From Chitinolyticbacter albus (GTDB lineage: Bacteria; Pseudomonadota; Gammaproteobacteria; Burkholderiales; Chitinibacteraceae), in contig NZ_JANBVF010000043.1 of the NCBI RefSeq assembly GCF_024437655.1, positions 1 through 44,306 of the forward strand: a stretch of DNA of 44,306 nt, given 5' to 3'. The notes under the pieces are model-generated. The model was not told the DNA's origin, searched no databases, and saw nothing but the letters and a program-made list of their open reading frames with translations. Numbering within the stretch: position 1 is the stretch's first letter; each line of letters opens with the position of its first letter. Both the position numbers and the translations under genes were made by a program. Of this stretch, positions 16,204-25,878 are shown piece after piece.

Positions 16204-18207
16204 GTGCTGGGTCTGCTTTATCTGATCGTCGCGTTCGCGCTGGGCTGGCAACTGCTGCCACGCGTCCTGCCTTGGGTGTTGCAGGTGCCCGAACGCAGCA
16301 GCCTGTTTGGCACCGCCATTCCGTTGCCGCTGTGGGTGATCCGCTGGCCGGCGGCGTGGCTGATCGGCACGCTGCTGATGAACTGGACCACCTTCGTGTT
16401 CTGCAACTGGCTCGGCGCCATGCAGCCGTGGGCGGTGCTGGGTCTGGCGATTGTCGCCACCGCCATGCTGATGTGGTTCAACGGCATGCAGACCCCGGCG
16501 GCGTTCAAGCCGCAGGCGCGTTGGTGGCGCAAGTTGCTGGACCTGGAAGGGGGCTATCTGCTGGTGGCACTGCTGCTGGCGAGCTTCATCGCCTGGCACA
16601 CACTGATGATCAAGGATGGCGTGCTGTTCATCGGCAACACCGTCTGGTCCGATTTCGGCCCGCACCTGGCGGTGATCCGCTCGTTCTCGTGGGGCGACAA
16701 TTTTCCGCCGCAGTACCCGCATTTCCCCGAAGGCAATATCCGCTACCACTTCCTGTTCCAGTTCCTCGTCGCCACGCTGGAAAAGCTCGGCCTGCCGATC
16801 GACTGGGCGTTCAACCTGCCCAGCATCCTGTCGCTGGTGGCCGTGTTCTTGCTGCTCTACGCACTGGCGGTGGCGATCACCGGCTCACGCGCCGTGGGCG
16901 TGCTGACTGGGCTCTTCTTCATCTTCCGCTCGTCCTTCGCCTTCTTCACCTTCGCCCAGGAGCACCTGGGTGGTGATCTGTGGCAATCGCTGTGGAACGT
17001 GTCGCTGCACATCGGCAAGACGCAGAACGAGCATTGGGGGCTGTGGGCGCAGAACGTCTATGCCAACCAGCGCCACTTTGCGTTCTCGATCGCCATCATG
17101 CTGCTGATCCTGATGGCGCTGCTGCCGCTGATCCAGGCGGCTGCCAGCGAGCAGACCGGTGTGAAGGCGCGGCTGGTTCACTGGTGGCGCAGCGTGATCT
17201 CGTTCGGCGGCTGGTGGCCGCAGGACTGGCGCCGCGCCGTGGCGCTCGGCGTGCTGCTGGGGCTGATCGGCTTCTGGAACGGCGCGGTGGTGATCACCGC
17301 GCTCTTGATCCTGGCGGTGATGACGCTGTTCAGCCGTGGCAGGCTGGAATACGCGATCATCGCCGTGCTGGCGGTGCTGCTGGCCACGCTGCAATCGCGC
17401 TGGTTCATCGGCGCCGGCGCTTCGGCGGTATCGCCCACGTTGTTCTTCGGCTTTCTCGCCGAACACAAGACCCTGGCGGGCGTGACGTCCTTCGTGATCG
17501 AGCTGATGGGCCTCTTCGTGCCGCTGTTCATCGTCGGCTGGCTGGGCACGCTGCCGGCCGGGCGCAATACCCGCGGCCTGACACTCGCGTTCTTCGCGCC
17601 CATCGTGTTTGCGCTGACGGTGTCGCTGACCACCGATATCAACGCCAACCACAAATTCATCATGATCGCGACGCTGCTCGCCAACATCGTCGTCGCCGTG
17701 CTGATCGTAAACCTGTGGCGCAGTGGCCTCGTCACCCAGCGCATCCTCGCGGGCGTGTTCACGCTGCTGCTTACCCTCACCGGTTTCGTCGATTTGCGCA
17801 CGCTGTACAACATGAACCACGGCAACGTGCTGTTCCGCATGGACGACCCGATCACCCTCTGGGTGCAGCAGCACAGCAATCCTCGCGATGTGTTCCTTAC
17901 CGACTGGGCCACGCTGCACCCGGTGCAGTTTGCCGGCAGGCCGATCTACTACGGCTGGCCGTATTACGCCTGGTCCGCCGGCTACGACACCGATACGCGC
18001 GTGCAGATCATGAAGCGCATTTACGGCACACCCAATCCGTACGAAATGCGCGGCCTCGCGCAGCAGGCGGGCATCCGCTACATCGTGATCGACGACGCGG
18101 TGCGCAACAGCCGCGAGTACCAGGTCAATGAAATGCTGATCGCCCGCGTGTTCCCGCTGGTGTTTGCCCACGAGAAGGACCACACGCTGATCTTTGCCGT
18201 GCAGTGA
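16204..18207 (+). CDS. Large polytopic membrane protein, GT-C glycosyltransferase candidate
   Basis: A 667-residue inner-membrane protein with about a dozen helices. The first large outside loop contains WSDFGPHLAVIRSFSWGD and FPEGNIRYHFLFQF; an acidic residue in this position is what GT-C enzymes use. The C-terminal part after the last helix is a soluble domain of about 130 residues (DVFLTDWATLHPVQFAGR, YYGWPYYAWSAGYDTD, IRYIVIDDAVRNSREYQ), as seen in GT39/PMT-like proteins. It starts with GTG, 5 bp after gtrB, with AGGA upstream. Its position as third gene of a gtr cassette suggests it moves the lipid-linked sugar to its final acceptor. That role is inferred; no close family is recognised. 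Confidence 0.7.
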   Translation: MLGLLYLIVAFALGWQLLPRVLPWVLQVPERSSLFGTAIPLPLWVIRWPAAWLIGTLLMNWTTFVFCNWLGAMQPWAVLGLAIVATAMLMWFNGMQTPAAFKPQARWWRKLLDLEGGYLLVALLLASFIAWHTLMIKDGVLFIGNTVWSDFGPHLAVIRSFSWGDNFPPQYPHFPEGNIRYHFLFQFLVATLEKLGLPIDWAFNLPSILSLVAVFLLLYALAVAITGSRAVGVLTGLFFIFRSSFAFFTFAQEHLGGDLWQSLWNVSLHIGKTQNEHWGLWAQNVYANQRHFAFSIAIMLLILMALLPLIQAAASEQTGVKARLVHWWRSVISFGGWWPQDWRRAVALGVLLGLIGFWNGAVVITALLILAVMTLFSRGRLEYAIIAVLAVLLATLQSRWFIGAGASAVSPTLFFGFLAEHKTLAGVTSFVIELMGLFVPLFIVGWLGTLPAGRNTRGLTLAFFAPIVFALTVSLTTDINANHKFIMIATLLANIVVAVLIVNLWRSGLVTQRILAGVFTLLLTLTGFVDLRTLYNMNHGNVLFRMDDPITLWVQQHSNPRDVFLTDWATLHPVQFAGRPIYYGWPYYAWSAGYDTDTRVQIMKRIYGTPNPYEMRGLAQQAGIRYIVIDDAVRNSREYQVNEMLIARVFPLVFAHEKDHTLIFAVQ

Positions 18208-18217
18208 GAGCTGGCTC

Positions 18218-18250
18218 ACACGTCGGGCGGGGGCGGTCAACCCGGCGTGT
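18218..18250 (+). terminator. Weak hairpin after the gtr cassette
   Basis: Ten-base arms ACACGTCGGG and CCCGGCGTGT pair with one G-U, around a 13-base loop, 10 bp after the stop codon. No T tract follows, so termination would be weak or Rho-assisted. Confidence 0.3.
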
Positions 18251-18297
18251 CCTCCAAGCATTGATGGTGCACAGGAGGCAAACCAAGGAGGAGCTCC

Positions 18298-18798
18298 ATG
18301 AAGACCATCATCACTGCACTGACACTGGCCGGTGCCTTGTTCGCTGCGCAGGCCGAAGCAACACCGCACTGGCGCGAAGGCCGCAACTATCGCGCTGGCG
18401 AGGTCGTCGAATACCACGGCCAGCAATGGCGCGTGGTGCAGAGCCACACCGCCTGGCGTGGCGCCGGCTGGACTCCTGCGGACGCGCATTCGCTGTGGGA
18501 GCCGGTGCGTCACCACCGCGATCGCCGCTACTACGATGAACGCGGCCACGATACCGGCCAGTGGCGCGGGCCCAGCGGCTACCCCGGTGATCCGGGCTAT
18601 CGCGGTGACAAACCGTGGCACCGCGATCCGCACTGGCGCCCGGCTGGCTGGAATCACGATCGCGGCTACCATCGCGGCGAATGGGTGTGGCACGAAGGCT
18701 ACGCCTACCAGGCGCGTCGTGACGTCGGTTCGAGCGTGGCGATCAACTGGCGCCCTGACCGTGCCCCCGACGTGTGGCTGCGCGTCAAACTGCCTTGA
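18298..18798 (+). CDS. Secreted protein with two CBM5/12-like modules, no catalytic domain
   Basis: A 166-residue secreted protein. The signal peptide ends at about Ala19-Ala21 (AAQAEA). A CBM5/12-like module (24-70: WREGRNYRAGEVVEYHGQQWRVVQSH..GAGWTPADAHSLWEPV) closely parallels the first CBM of the chitinase. A linker rich in Arg, Asp, Gly and His (71-115) leads to a second, more divergent copy (118-164: GYHRGEWVWHEGYAYQARRDV..NWRPDRAPDVWLRV). Chitin binding is inferred from these modules. AAGGAGGAG precedes the ATG. It lies 90 bp after the gtr cassette and may be cotranscribed with it. Confidence 0.8.
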   Translation: MKTIITALTLAGALFAAQAEATPHWREGRNYRAGEVVEYHGQQWRVVQSHTAWRGAGWTPADAHSLWEPVRHHRDRRYYDERGHDTGQWRGPSGYPGDPGYRGDKPWHRDPHWRPAGWNHDRGYHRGEWVWHEGYAYQARRDVGSSVAINWRPDRAPDVWLRVKLP

Positions 18799-18864
18799 GC
18801 GCTTATACCGTCTATCGGTGGTGAGCGGTAGCCGAAGCGGCAACCATCTGAACTAGGATGCTAG

Positions 18865-18894
18865 CGCCATGCTTGTGTCATGCCGAGCATGGCG
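18865..18894 (+). repeat. Hairpin in the leader of the next gene
   Basis: Perfect 9-bp arms CGCCATGCT and AGCATGGCG surround a 12-base loop, 30 bp upstream of the next start codon. It could be a weak terminator of the preceding gene or a leader structure; no T tract follows. Confidence 0.4.
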
Positions 18895-18923
18895 TCTACC
18901 AACTACAAGGATGGAGATCCCGC

Positions 18924-19892
18924 ATGCACCGTGTTTTATCCCCACTGGCGGCTGCCATGGCGCTGGCCATGCTGAGCAGCAACGCTTTGGCCCTGACCCC
19001 GACGCCGATCCCACCGACCCGCGCACCGGTCACCTATGTGCCGACCGGGCCCGGCGGCTTCTATGCGAACTGCACGATCAATGTCTACTCGATATCGCTG
19101 AAGCCGCTGGACCCGTCGCTGCTGCCACCGACGCCGGTCCCGATCGCCACCCCCACACCGACGCTGACGCCGGGCGTCACGCCGACGCCGCGGCCCAGCC
19201 CGACGCCGACGCCCACCCCGTGGTTCACGCCGACCCCGAATCCGTATGTCACGCCGACTCCGGCGATACCGGTTTGGTCGGCAGAGCAGGCCTATACCAC
19301 CGGCCAGATCATCAGCTACCAGGGCACGCAGTATCGCGCGCGCTGGTGGACCCAGGGCGACATACCGCAGACGGGAGGATGGGGACCATGGGAGCTGATC
19401 TCCACTGCTGGCGTGCCGTACTGGAGCGCACAGCAGACCTATGTGGCCGGGCAGGAGGCGTCGCACCAGGGCAAGATTTATCGCGCGCGCTGGTGGACCA
19501 GCGGCGAGGCGCCCGGTGCGGAGTGGGGCGTCTGGGAGTTCCTGCGTGTGGACGATCGCGTGGGCATGAGCAAGGTCGTCATCCAGGGCACGATCACCCA
19601 GGAATACTGCTGGCGCAATGACTGGCAGCAGCCGTACCACGATTATTTCTACGAAAAGCGGCATTACGACTGGCAGGTGGTCGCTGATCCGGACCAGGTC
19701 GTGGCAGGCATCGAGGTGACCGACCACAACGGGAGTCTGGTCACCCGCGTGCCTTCGGCTACGCAGTACGAGTCGAGCGCCGCCGCCGGGTACTGGATGA
19801 ACCATAAGCGGACGTACACCGAAGGCGCCGGCACAACGCTATCGTTGTGCGGGGTGGGCGGCAGTTGCCGCCGTTTCACGCCTGAGCTTTGA
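18924..19892 (+). CDS. Secreted protein with two CBM5/12 modules and a C-terminal domain of unknown family
   Basis: A 322-residue secreted protein. After a signal peptide (cleavage near Ala23) come a Pro-rich stretch with one Cys, a TPTP linker (70-115) and two adjacent CBM5/12 modules (117-159 and 166-208). Both modules carry the YRARWWT aromatic motif seen as QAQWWT in the chitinase. The last 109 residues (214-322) hold Cys229, Cys309 and Cys315 and begin MSKVVIQGTITQEYCWRNDW. This domain is not recognised and has no GH or LPMO signature. The start at 18924 is preferred over one 22 codons earlier because it gives a clean signal peptide. Confidence 0.8.
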   Translation: MHRVLSPLAAAMALAMLSSNALALTPTPIPPTRAPVTYVPTGPGGFYANCTINVYSISLKPLDPSLLPPTPVPIATPTPTLTPGVTPTPRPSPTPTPTPWFTPTPNPYVTPTPAIPVWSAEQAYTTGQIISYQGTQYRARWWTQGDIPQTGGWGPWELISTAGVPYWSAQQTYVAGQEASHQGKIYRARWWTSGEAPGAEWGVWEFLRVDDRVGMSKVVIQGTITQEYCWRNDWQQPYHDYFYEKRHYDWQVVADPDQVVAGIEVTDHNGSLVTRVPSATQYESSAAAGYWMNHKRTYTEGAGTTLSLCGVGGSCRRFTPEL

Positions 19893-19899
19893 TGATCGC

Positions 19900-19920
19900 G
19901 TCCCGGCTTGGCGCCGGGAC
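19900..19920. terminator. Hairpin between convergent CBM protein and chemoreceptor genes
   Basis: Perfect 8-bp arms GTCCCGGC/GCCGGGAC with a five-base loop fill the 32-bp gap between two converging stop codons. No T tract follows on either strand, so efficient intrinsic termination is doubtful. Confidence 0.4.
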
Positions 19921-19924
19921 TCGG

Positions 19925-21577
19925 TCAGCTCTTGAAGCGGTCGAGCTCACCACGCAAGGCATCAGACTTGTGGCCGAGCTCGGCCGCCGCCGCATAGATA
20001 TCATCGGCGTCGCGTGCGCTGACGCCGAACGATTGCTTGAGCGCATCGACCTCGTTGCCGATTTGGTTGACTGCGTTCTCGATCGCCTGGGTCTGCGCCG
20101 CGCTGGCGCCGACATGGCGCTCGGCATCCTGCATCGCACCCACGCTGTCGGCAATGGCGCCCAGTGCTTCATCGGCACTGGCCACCAGTTGCTGCGCCTG
20201 CCTTGCCGTGGCCGACATGCGGCTGCTGGTGGTCTCGATGGCGCCGACGATGCCGGTCACCGCGCGCTGTGAATTGGCAAGCGCCGTGTCGGTCTGGTTG
20301 GCGAGCTTGCGCACTTCATCGGCGACCACGGCAAAGCCGCGCCCTGCTTCGCCGGCCCGCGCCGCCTCGATCGCGGCATTGAGCGCCAGCAGATTGATCT
20401 GGTCGGAAATGCCCTTGATCGCATCCAGGATATGCGTGATCTGTTCGGCTTCGCGTGTCAGCTGCTGCAGCTCCCCGGCGATGGCTTGGCTCGCATTGGC
20501 GCTGTCGTTCACCGCGCGCACCATCTGGTCGAGCTCGCCGCGCGCACTGCTGAGCTTGGTGGCGGCAGCTGAGACGCCGCTGCGCACCGCGCCTGCCAGG
20601 TTGGCCGCCTCGGTGGCGGCATCGCGGATATGACTGACCTCGCCACCGATCTTGCCGAGCTGACGAGCGCCCTGGCCGACCTCGTTGCGCAACTCCTGCG
20701 CCAGGCCGACGAACTGCTGCGCCATGGTCGCCGTTTCGTTGGCGCTGCCGCGCGCGGTGGCGAACACCTCGCGCACCATGGCCAGCAAGCGGTTCAGCTT
20801 TTCTGCGATGCGCGCGATCTCGTCGCTGCCCTGCACCGCCACTGGCCGGGTCAGGTCGCGCGCGTCGGCCACGGCGTCGATATCGCGTGCCATCTGTTGC
20901 ACCCGTACCGCCAGTCGCCGGGCCGCGACCACGGCAAGGCCGGTGCCGATGGCGAGGCAGACGGCGGCGATCAGCAGCATCTTCAGCAGCGTGCGGTGCA
21001 GTGCCTGCGTCACGTGATCGAGTGTGATGTCCACGCCGATCAAGTAGGGTGTGCCGTCAGCAGCTTTCATCGGCATGAAGATGGAGCGAAAGCGCCCGTA
21101 CTTATCCTCGTACTCGGCGAAGCGGGGTTGGCCGCTGCGCCACGCATCCAGTGTGGCGGGGTCGGCGTCGTCGTAGTGTTCGAAGTACTTGATGTAGTCG
21201 CCGGCCTCGAACTCGGCGCGTGGCACGCCGTCGGAGATGTAGAACACCTTGTCGCCCTCGACCTTCAGCAGGTAGGTGTAGGCCAGCCCCACCTGCTTGG
21301 CGTAGTCGCCCAGGCGCAGCACCAGCGCCTTGTACTCGTCCGCGGCGATGGCCTGCGCGTCCTTGGCGCGGGCAGGGTAGTCGGCCGGGATGATGTAGGG
21401 CACGGCTTGGGCCGTGGCGCGCAGGCGGCCATCGATCTCGGTGCGCACGTCGCGCACCTTGTCGAAATAGCTGTTGGCCGAGAAGCCGGCGATGACGATG
21501 ACCTCGACGGCGAGGATCCAGAACAGGATGCGGCGAAACAGCGAGCCACGTTGGGTGGCGAGGATGGGGGTGCTCAA
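19925..21577 (-). CDS. Methyl-accepting chemotaxis protein
   Basis: A 550-residue transmembrane chemoreceptor. The first helix (about 13-33, [19 protein letters not shown]) is followed by a periplasmic sensor of about 160 residues with [20 protein letters not shown], which recalls a single Cache domain. A second helix (about 198-218), a HAMP linker and the cytoplasmic MA domain follow. The highly conserved tip is [19 protein letters not shown] and [15 protein letters not shown]. The start is TTG at 21577 with GGAAG upstream; no ATG is available before the first helix. No CheR-binding pentapeptide ends the protein. The ligand is unknown. Confidence 0.92.
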   Translation of the reverse strand: MSTPILATQRGSLFRRILFWILAVEVIVIAGFSANSYFDKVRDVRTEIDGRLRATAQAVPYIIPADYPARAKDAQAIAADEYKALVLRLGDYAKQVGLAYTYLLKVEGDKVFYISDGVPRAEFEAGDYIKYFEHYDDADPATLDAWRSGQPRFAEYEDKYGRFRSIFMPMKAADGTPYLIGVDITLDHVTQALHRTLLKMLLIAAVCLAIGTGLAVVAARRLAVRVQQMARDIDAVADARDLTRPVAVQGSDEIARIAEKLNRLLAMVREVFATARGSANETATMAQQFVGLAQELRNEVGQGARQLGKIGGEVSHIRDAATEAANLAGAVRSGVSAAATKLSSARGELDQMVRAVNDSANASQAIAGELQQLTREAEQITHILDAIKGISDQINLLALNAAIEAARAGEAGRGFAVVADEVRKLANQTDTALANSQRAVTGIVGAIETTSSRMSATARQAQQLVASADEALGAIADSVGAMQDAERHVGASAAQTQAIENAVNQIGNEVDALKQSFGVSARDADDIYAAAAELGHKSDALRGELDRFKS

Positions 21578-21679
21578 GGGGGCTTCCGTGGAACGGGATC
21601 AGGCAGGTGCGGGAGTGTAGTCGACTGCTTCAAGCGCTGACCCGAGCGGGATCAAGAAATGGCCATAGCTTGCAGGCCA

Positions 21680-21702
21680 GGGCGCCGCATTGCACGGCGC
21701 CC
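21680..21702 (-). terminator. Hairpin downstream of valS
   Basis: Perfect 8-bp GC arms GGGCGCCG/CGGCGCCC with a seven-base loop lie 10 bp after the valS stop. No T tract follows, so it may protect the 3' end or act with Rho. Confidence 0.4.
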
Positions 21703-21711
21703 TTGTCAGCT

Positions 21712-24534
<2,823 letters not shown>

Positions 24535-24744
24535 GGGCAGCGGGAAATCGTTGGGAAACCGCGAATTATACCGACAAGCGTCGCTGACCGGCGGCTGGCG
24601 TCCAAAGGTGCCGCACGCCGCATGGTTGGGGACTGTCGGCGGATTCCTGCCGTGAAAATGTCATTTTTCCTATGGTTTGTCTGAATCTTTGCCCAAGATA
24701 ATGAAAGGCCTGCTACACCCAAGATTCCCAACCAGGAGACTGCC

Positions 24745-25056
24745 ATGAATGAAAAGCTGAAGGCTGATCAGGATGTACTGCTCGATGACCTGCGCACCGT
24801 AATTACCGATACCGAGGGGATGTTGAAGGACGTGGCCCAGGTGGGAGGCGCCGAAGCGCAGGCCTTGCGGGAAAAAATCGCCGCCAACCTCTCGGCGGCA
24901 CGCACCAAGCTCGTGGAAACCGAGAAGCTCGTCGCCGAGAAGGCGCGTATCGCCGCCAAGGCCACCGATGAATACGTGCACGAGCACCCCTGGACGTCGA
25001 TCGGCGTTGCTGCCGGTGTCGGTTTCCTCCTCGGCCTCTTGGTCTCGCGTCGTTAA
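24745..25056 (+). CDS. DUF883/YqjD-ElaB-family membrane-anchored protein
   Basis: A 103-residue protein with a long amphipathic helical N-terminal part (DDLRTVITDTEGMLKDVAQ) and a C-terminal transmembrane segment with Gly zipper (TSIGVAAGVGFLLGLLVSRR). This is the build of E. coli YqjD, ElaB and YgaM, C-tail-anchored inner-membrane proteins that bind ribosomes in stationary phase. An AGGAG ribosome-binding site precedes the ATG. It is the first gene of a three-gene yqjDEK-like operon. Confidence 0.9.
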   Translation: MNEKLKADQDVLLDDLRTVITDTEGMLKDVAQVGGAEAQALREKIAANLSAARTKLVETEKLVAEKARIAAKATDEYVHEHPWTSIGVAAGVGFLLGLLVSRR

Positions 25057-25062
25057 ACCGCC

Positions 25063-25091
25063 AGGGCGACGGAGTTTCCGTCGCCCTTTTT
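25063..25091 (+). terminator. Intra-operon terminator between the yqjD- and yqjE-like genes
   Basis: A perfect 10-bp stem AGGGCGACGG/CCGTCGCCCT with loop AGTTT is followed by T residues. It stands 7 bp after the first gene and only 10 bp before the next ATG, so most transcripts probably carry the first gene alone. Confidence 0.8.
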
Positions 25092-25100
25092 CCTGGATGG

Positions 25101-25472
25101 ATGATGAGCGAATCCAGTAACAACCCGCGTCCGCTGAATCGGCTGGCTGCCGCTGCCGTGGGCTTGCTGCATGCCCACCTCGGGATTTTCAGCATCGAAC
25201 TTGAAGAGGCACGCGAGCGCTTGTTGCGCACGCTGATCCTGGGCGTACTCGGTGCCAGCCTGCTGGTGATGTGCCTCGTCGCCTTTGCCTGGGCGCTGGT
25301 GCTCTACCTGCCGCACGAATCGCGCGTCGTGATGCTGGTCGTGGTCGGCGCGATTTTCCTGGCGATAGGCGCCGGCTGCGTCTGGCTTGCGTGGCGTGGC
25401 TTTGCCCGCGGACCACAACCTTTCGCCGTCACACTGGAAGAGTTGCGGCGCGATCGGGAGAGACTGCTATGA
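25101..25472 (+). CDS. YqjE-like phage-holin-III-superfamily membrane protein
   Basis: A 123-residue protein with a cytoplasmic helical N-terminal part (AVGLLHAHLGIFSIELEEARERL) and two transmembrane helices (about 43-66 and 75-98). This is the pattern of the YqjE family grouped with the Actino/phage holin III superfamily. There is no phage context, so a lytic role is not suggested. It follows the intra-operon terminator and overlaps the next gene as ATGA. Two adjacent ATG codons (25101 and 25104) are possible starts. Confidence 0.8.
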   Translation: MMSESSNNPRPLNRLAAAAVGLLHAHLGIFSIELEEARERLLRTLILGVLGASLLVMCLVAFAWALVLYLPHESRVVMLVVVGAIFLAIGAGCVWLAWRGFARGPQPFAVTLEELRRDRERLL

Positions 25473-25792
25473 GCCGGGCGATACGCGCGAGCCGCGAAGC
25501 GCGCAAGCAACTGCTGCGGCTGGAGGCGGAAATGCACAGGCTGGAACTCTCGGTCAGCCTTACACAGCTGCGCCATCCCTTTGTGGCGGACCAAGCCGGT
25601 AGTTGGTGGCAGCGCCTGCTGCACAATCCCGGCGCCTGGCTCGGGGTGGCGAGCAGCTTCTTCGGCGGCGGCAAGTTCGCGCAGACGAGCCGATTGCTTC
25701 CCATGCTGCTCGGCGCATGGAAAGCGGCGCGCATCGTGCGCCAGTTCCTGCAACGTCGTCGCGCCCGCGCAGCCGCAGCGGACACGAATTGA
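25469..25792 (+). CDS. YqjK-like small basic protein
   Basis: A 107-residue basic protein, third in the yqjDEK-like operon and coupled to the previous gene by ATGA. It begins with a charged helix (SRAIRASREARKQLLRLEAEMHRLEL) and ends with the hydrophobic NPGAWLGVASSFFGGG segment and an Arg-rich tail. Sequence similarity to YqjK is not obvious; the call rests mainly on position. The function is unknown. Confidence 0.65.
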   Translation: MSRAIRASREARKQLLRLEAEMHRLELSVSLTQLRHPFVADQAGSWWQRLLHNPGAWLGVASSFFGGGKFAQTSRLLPMLLGAWKAARIVRQFLQRRRARAAAADTN

Positions 25793-25802
25793 TAGGTTAG
25801 AC

Positions 25803-25836
25803 GCCAAGCAGCCCGCCATGGAGCGGGCTGCTTGGC
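25803..25836. terminator. Strong hairpin between convergent operons
   Basis: A perfect 14-bp stem GCCAAGCAGCCCGC/GCGGGCTGCTTGGC with a six-base loop lies 10 bp after the yqjK-like stop and 42 bp from the end of the converging gene. No long T tract follows on either strand, but its position and stability fit a bidirectional terminator. Confidence 0.6.
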
Positions 25837-25878
25837 ATCGTGGCCCAGCGCGGGCCGTGCAACACGTGACGACAGGCT

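Noticed and set aside
16885-18843. A 652-codon minus-strand frame opposite the GT-C candidate and the small CBM protein.
   Set aside because: Its product is His/Gln/Arg-rich and without recognisable motifs. The plus-strand proteins have clear membrane helices and modules.
25101-25472. Phage holin implied by the family name of the YqjE-like protein.
   Set aside because: Neighbours are housekeeping membrane proteins of the yqjDEK type and no lysin or phage gene is present.
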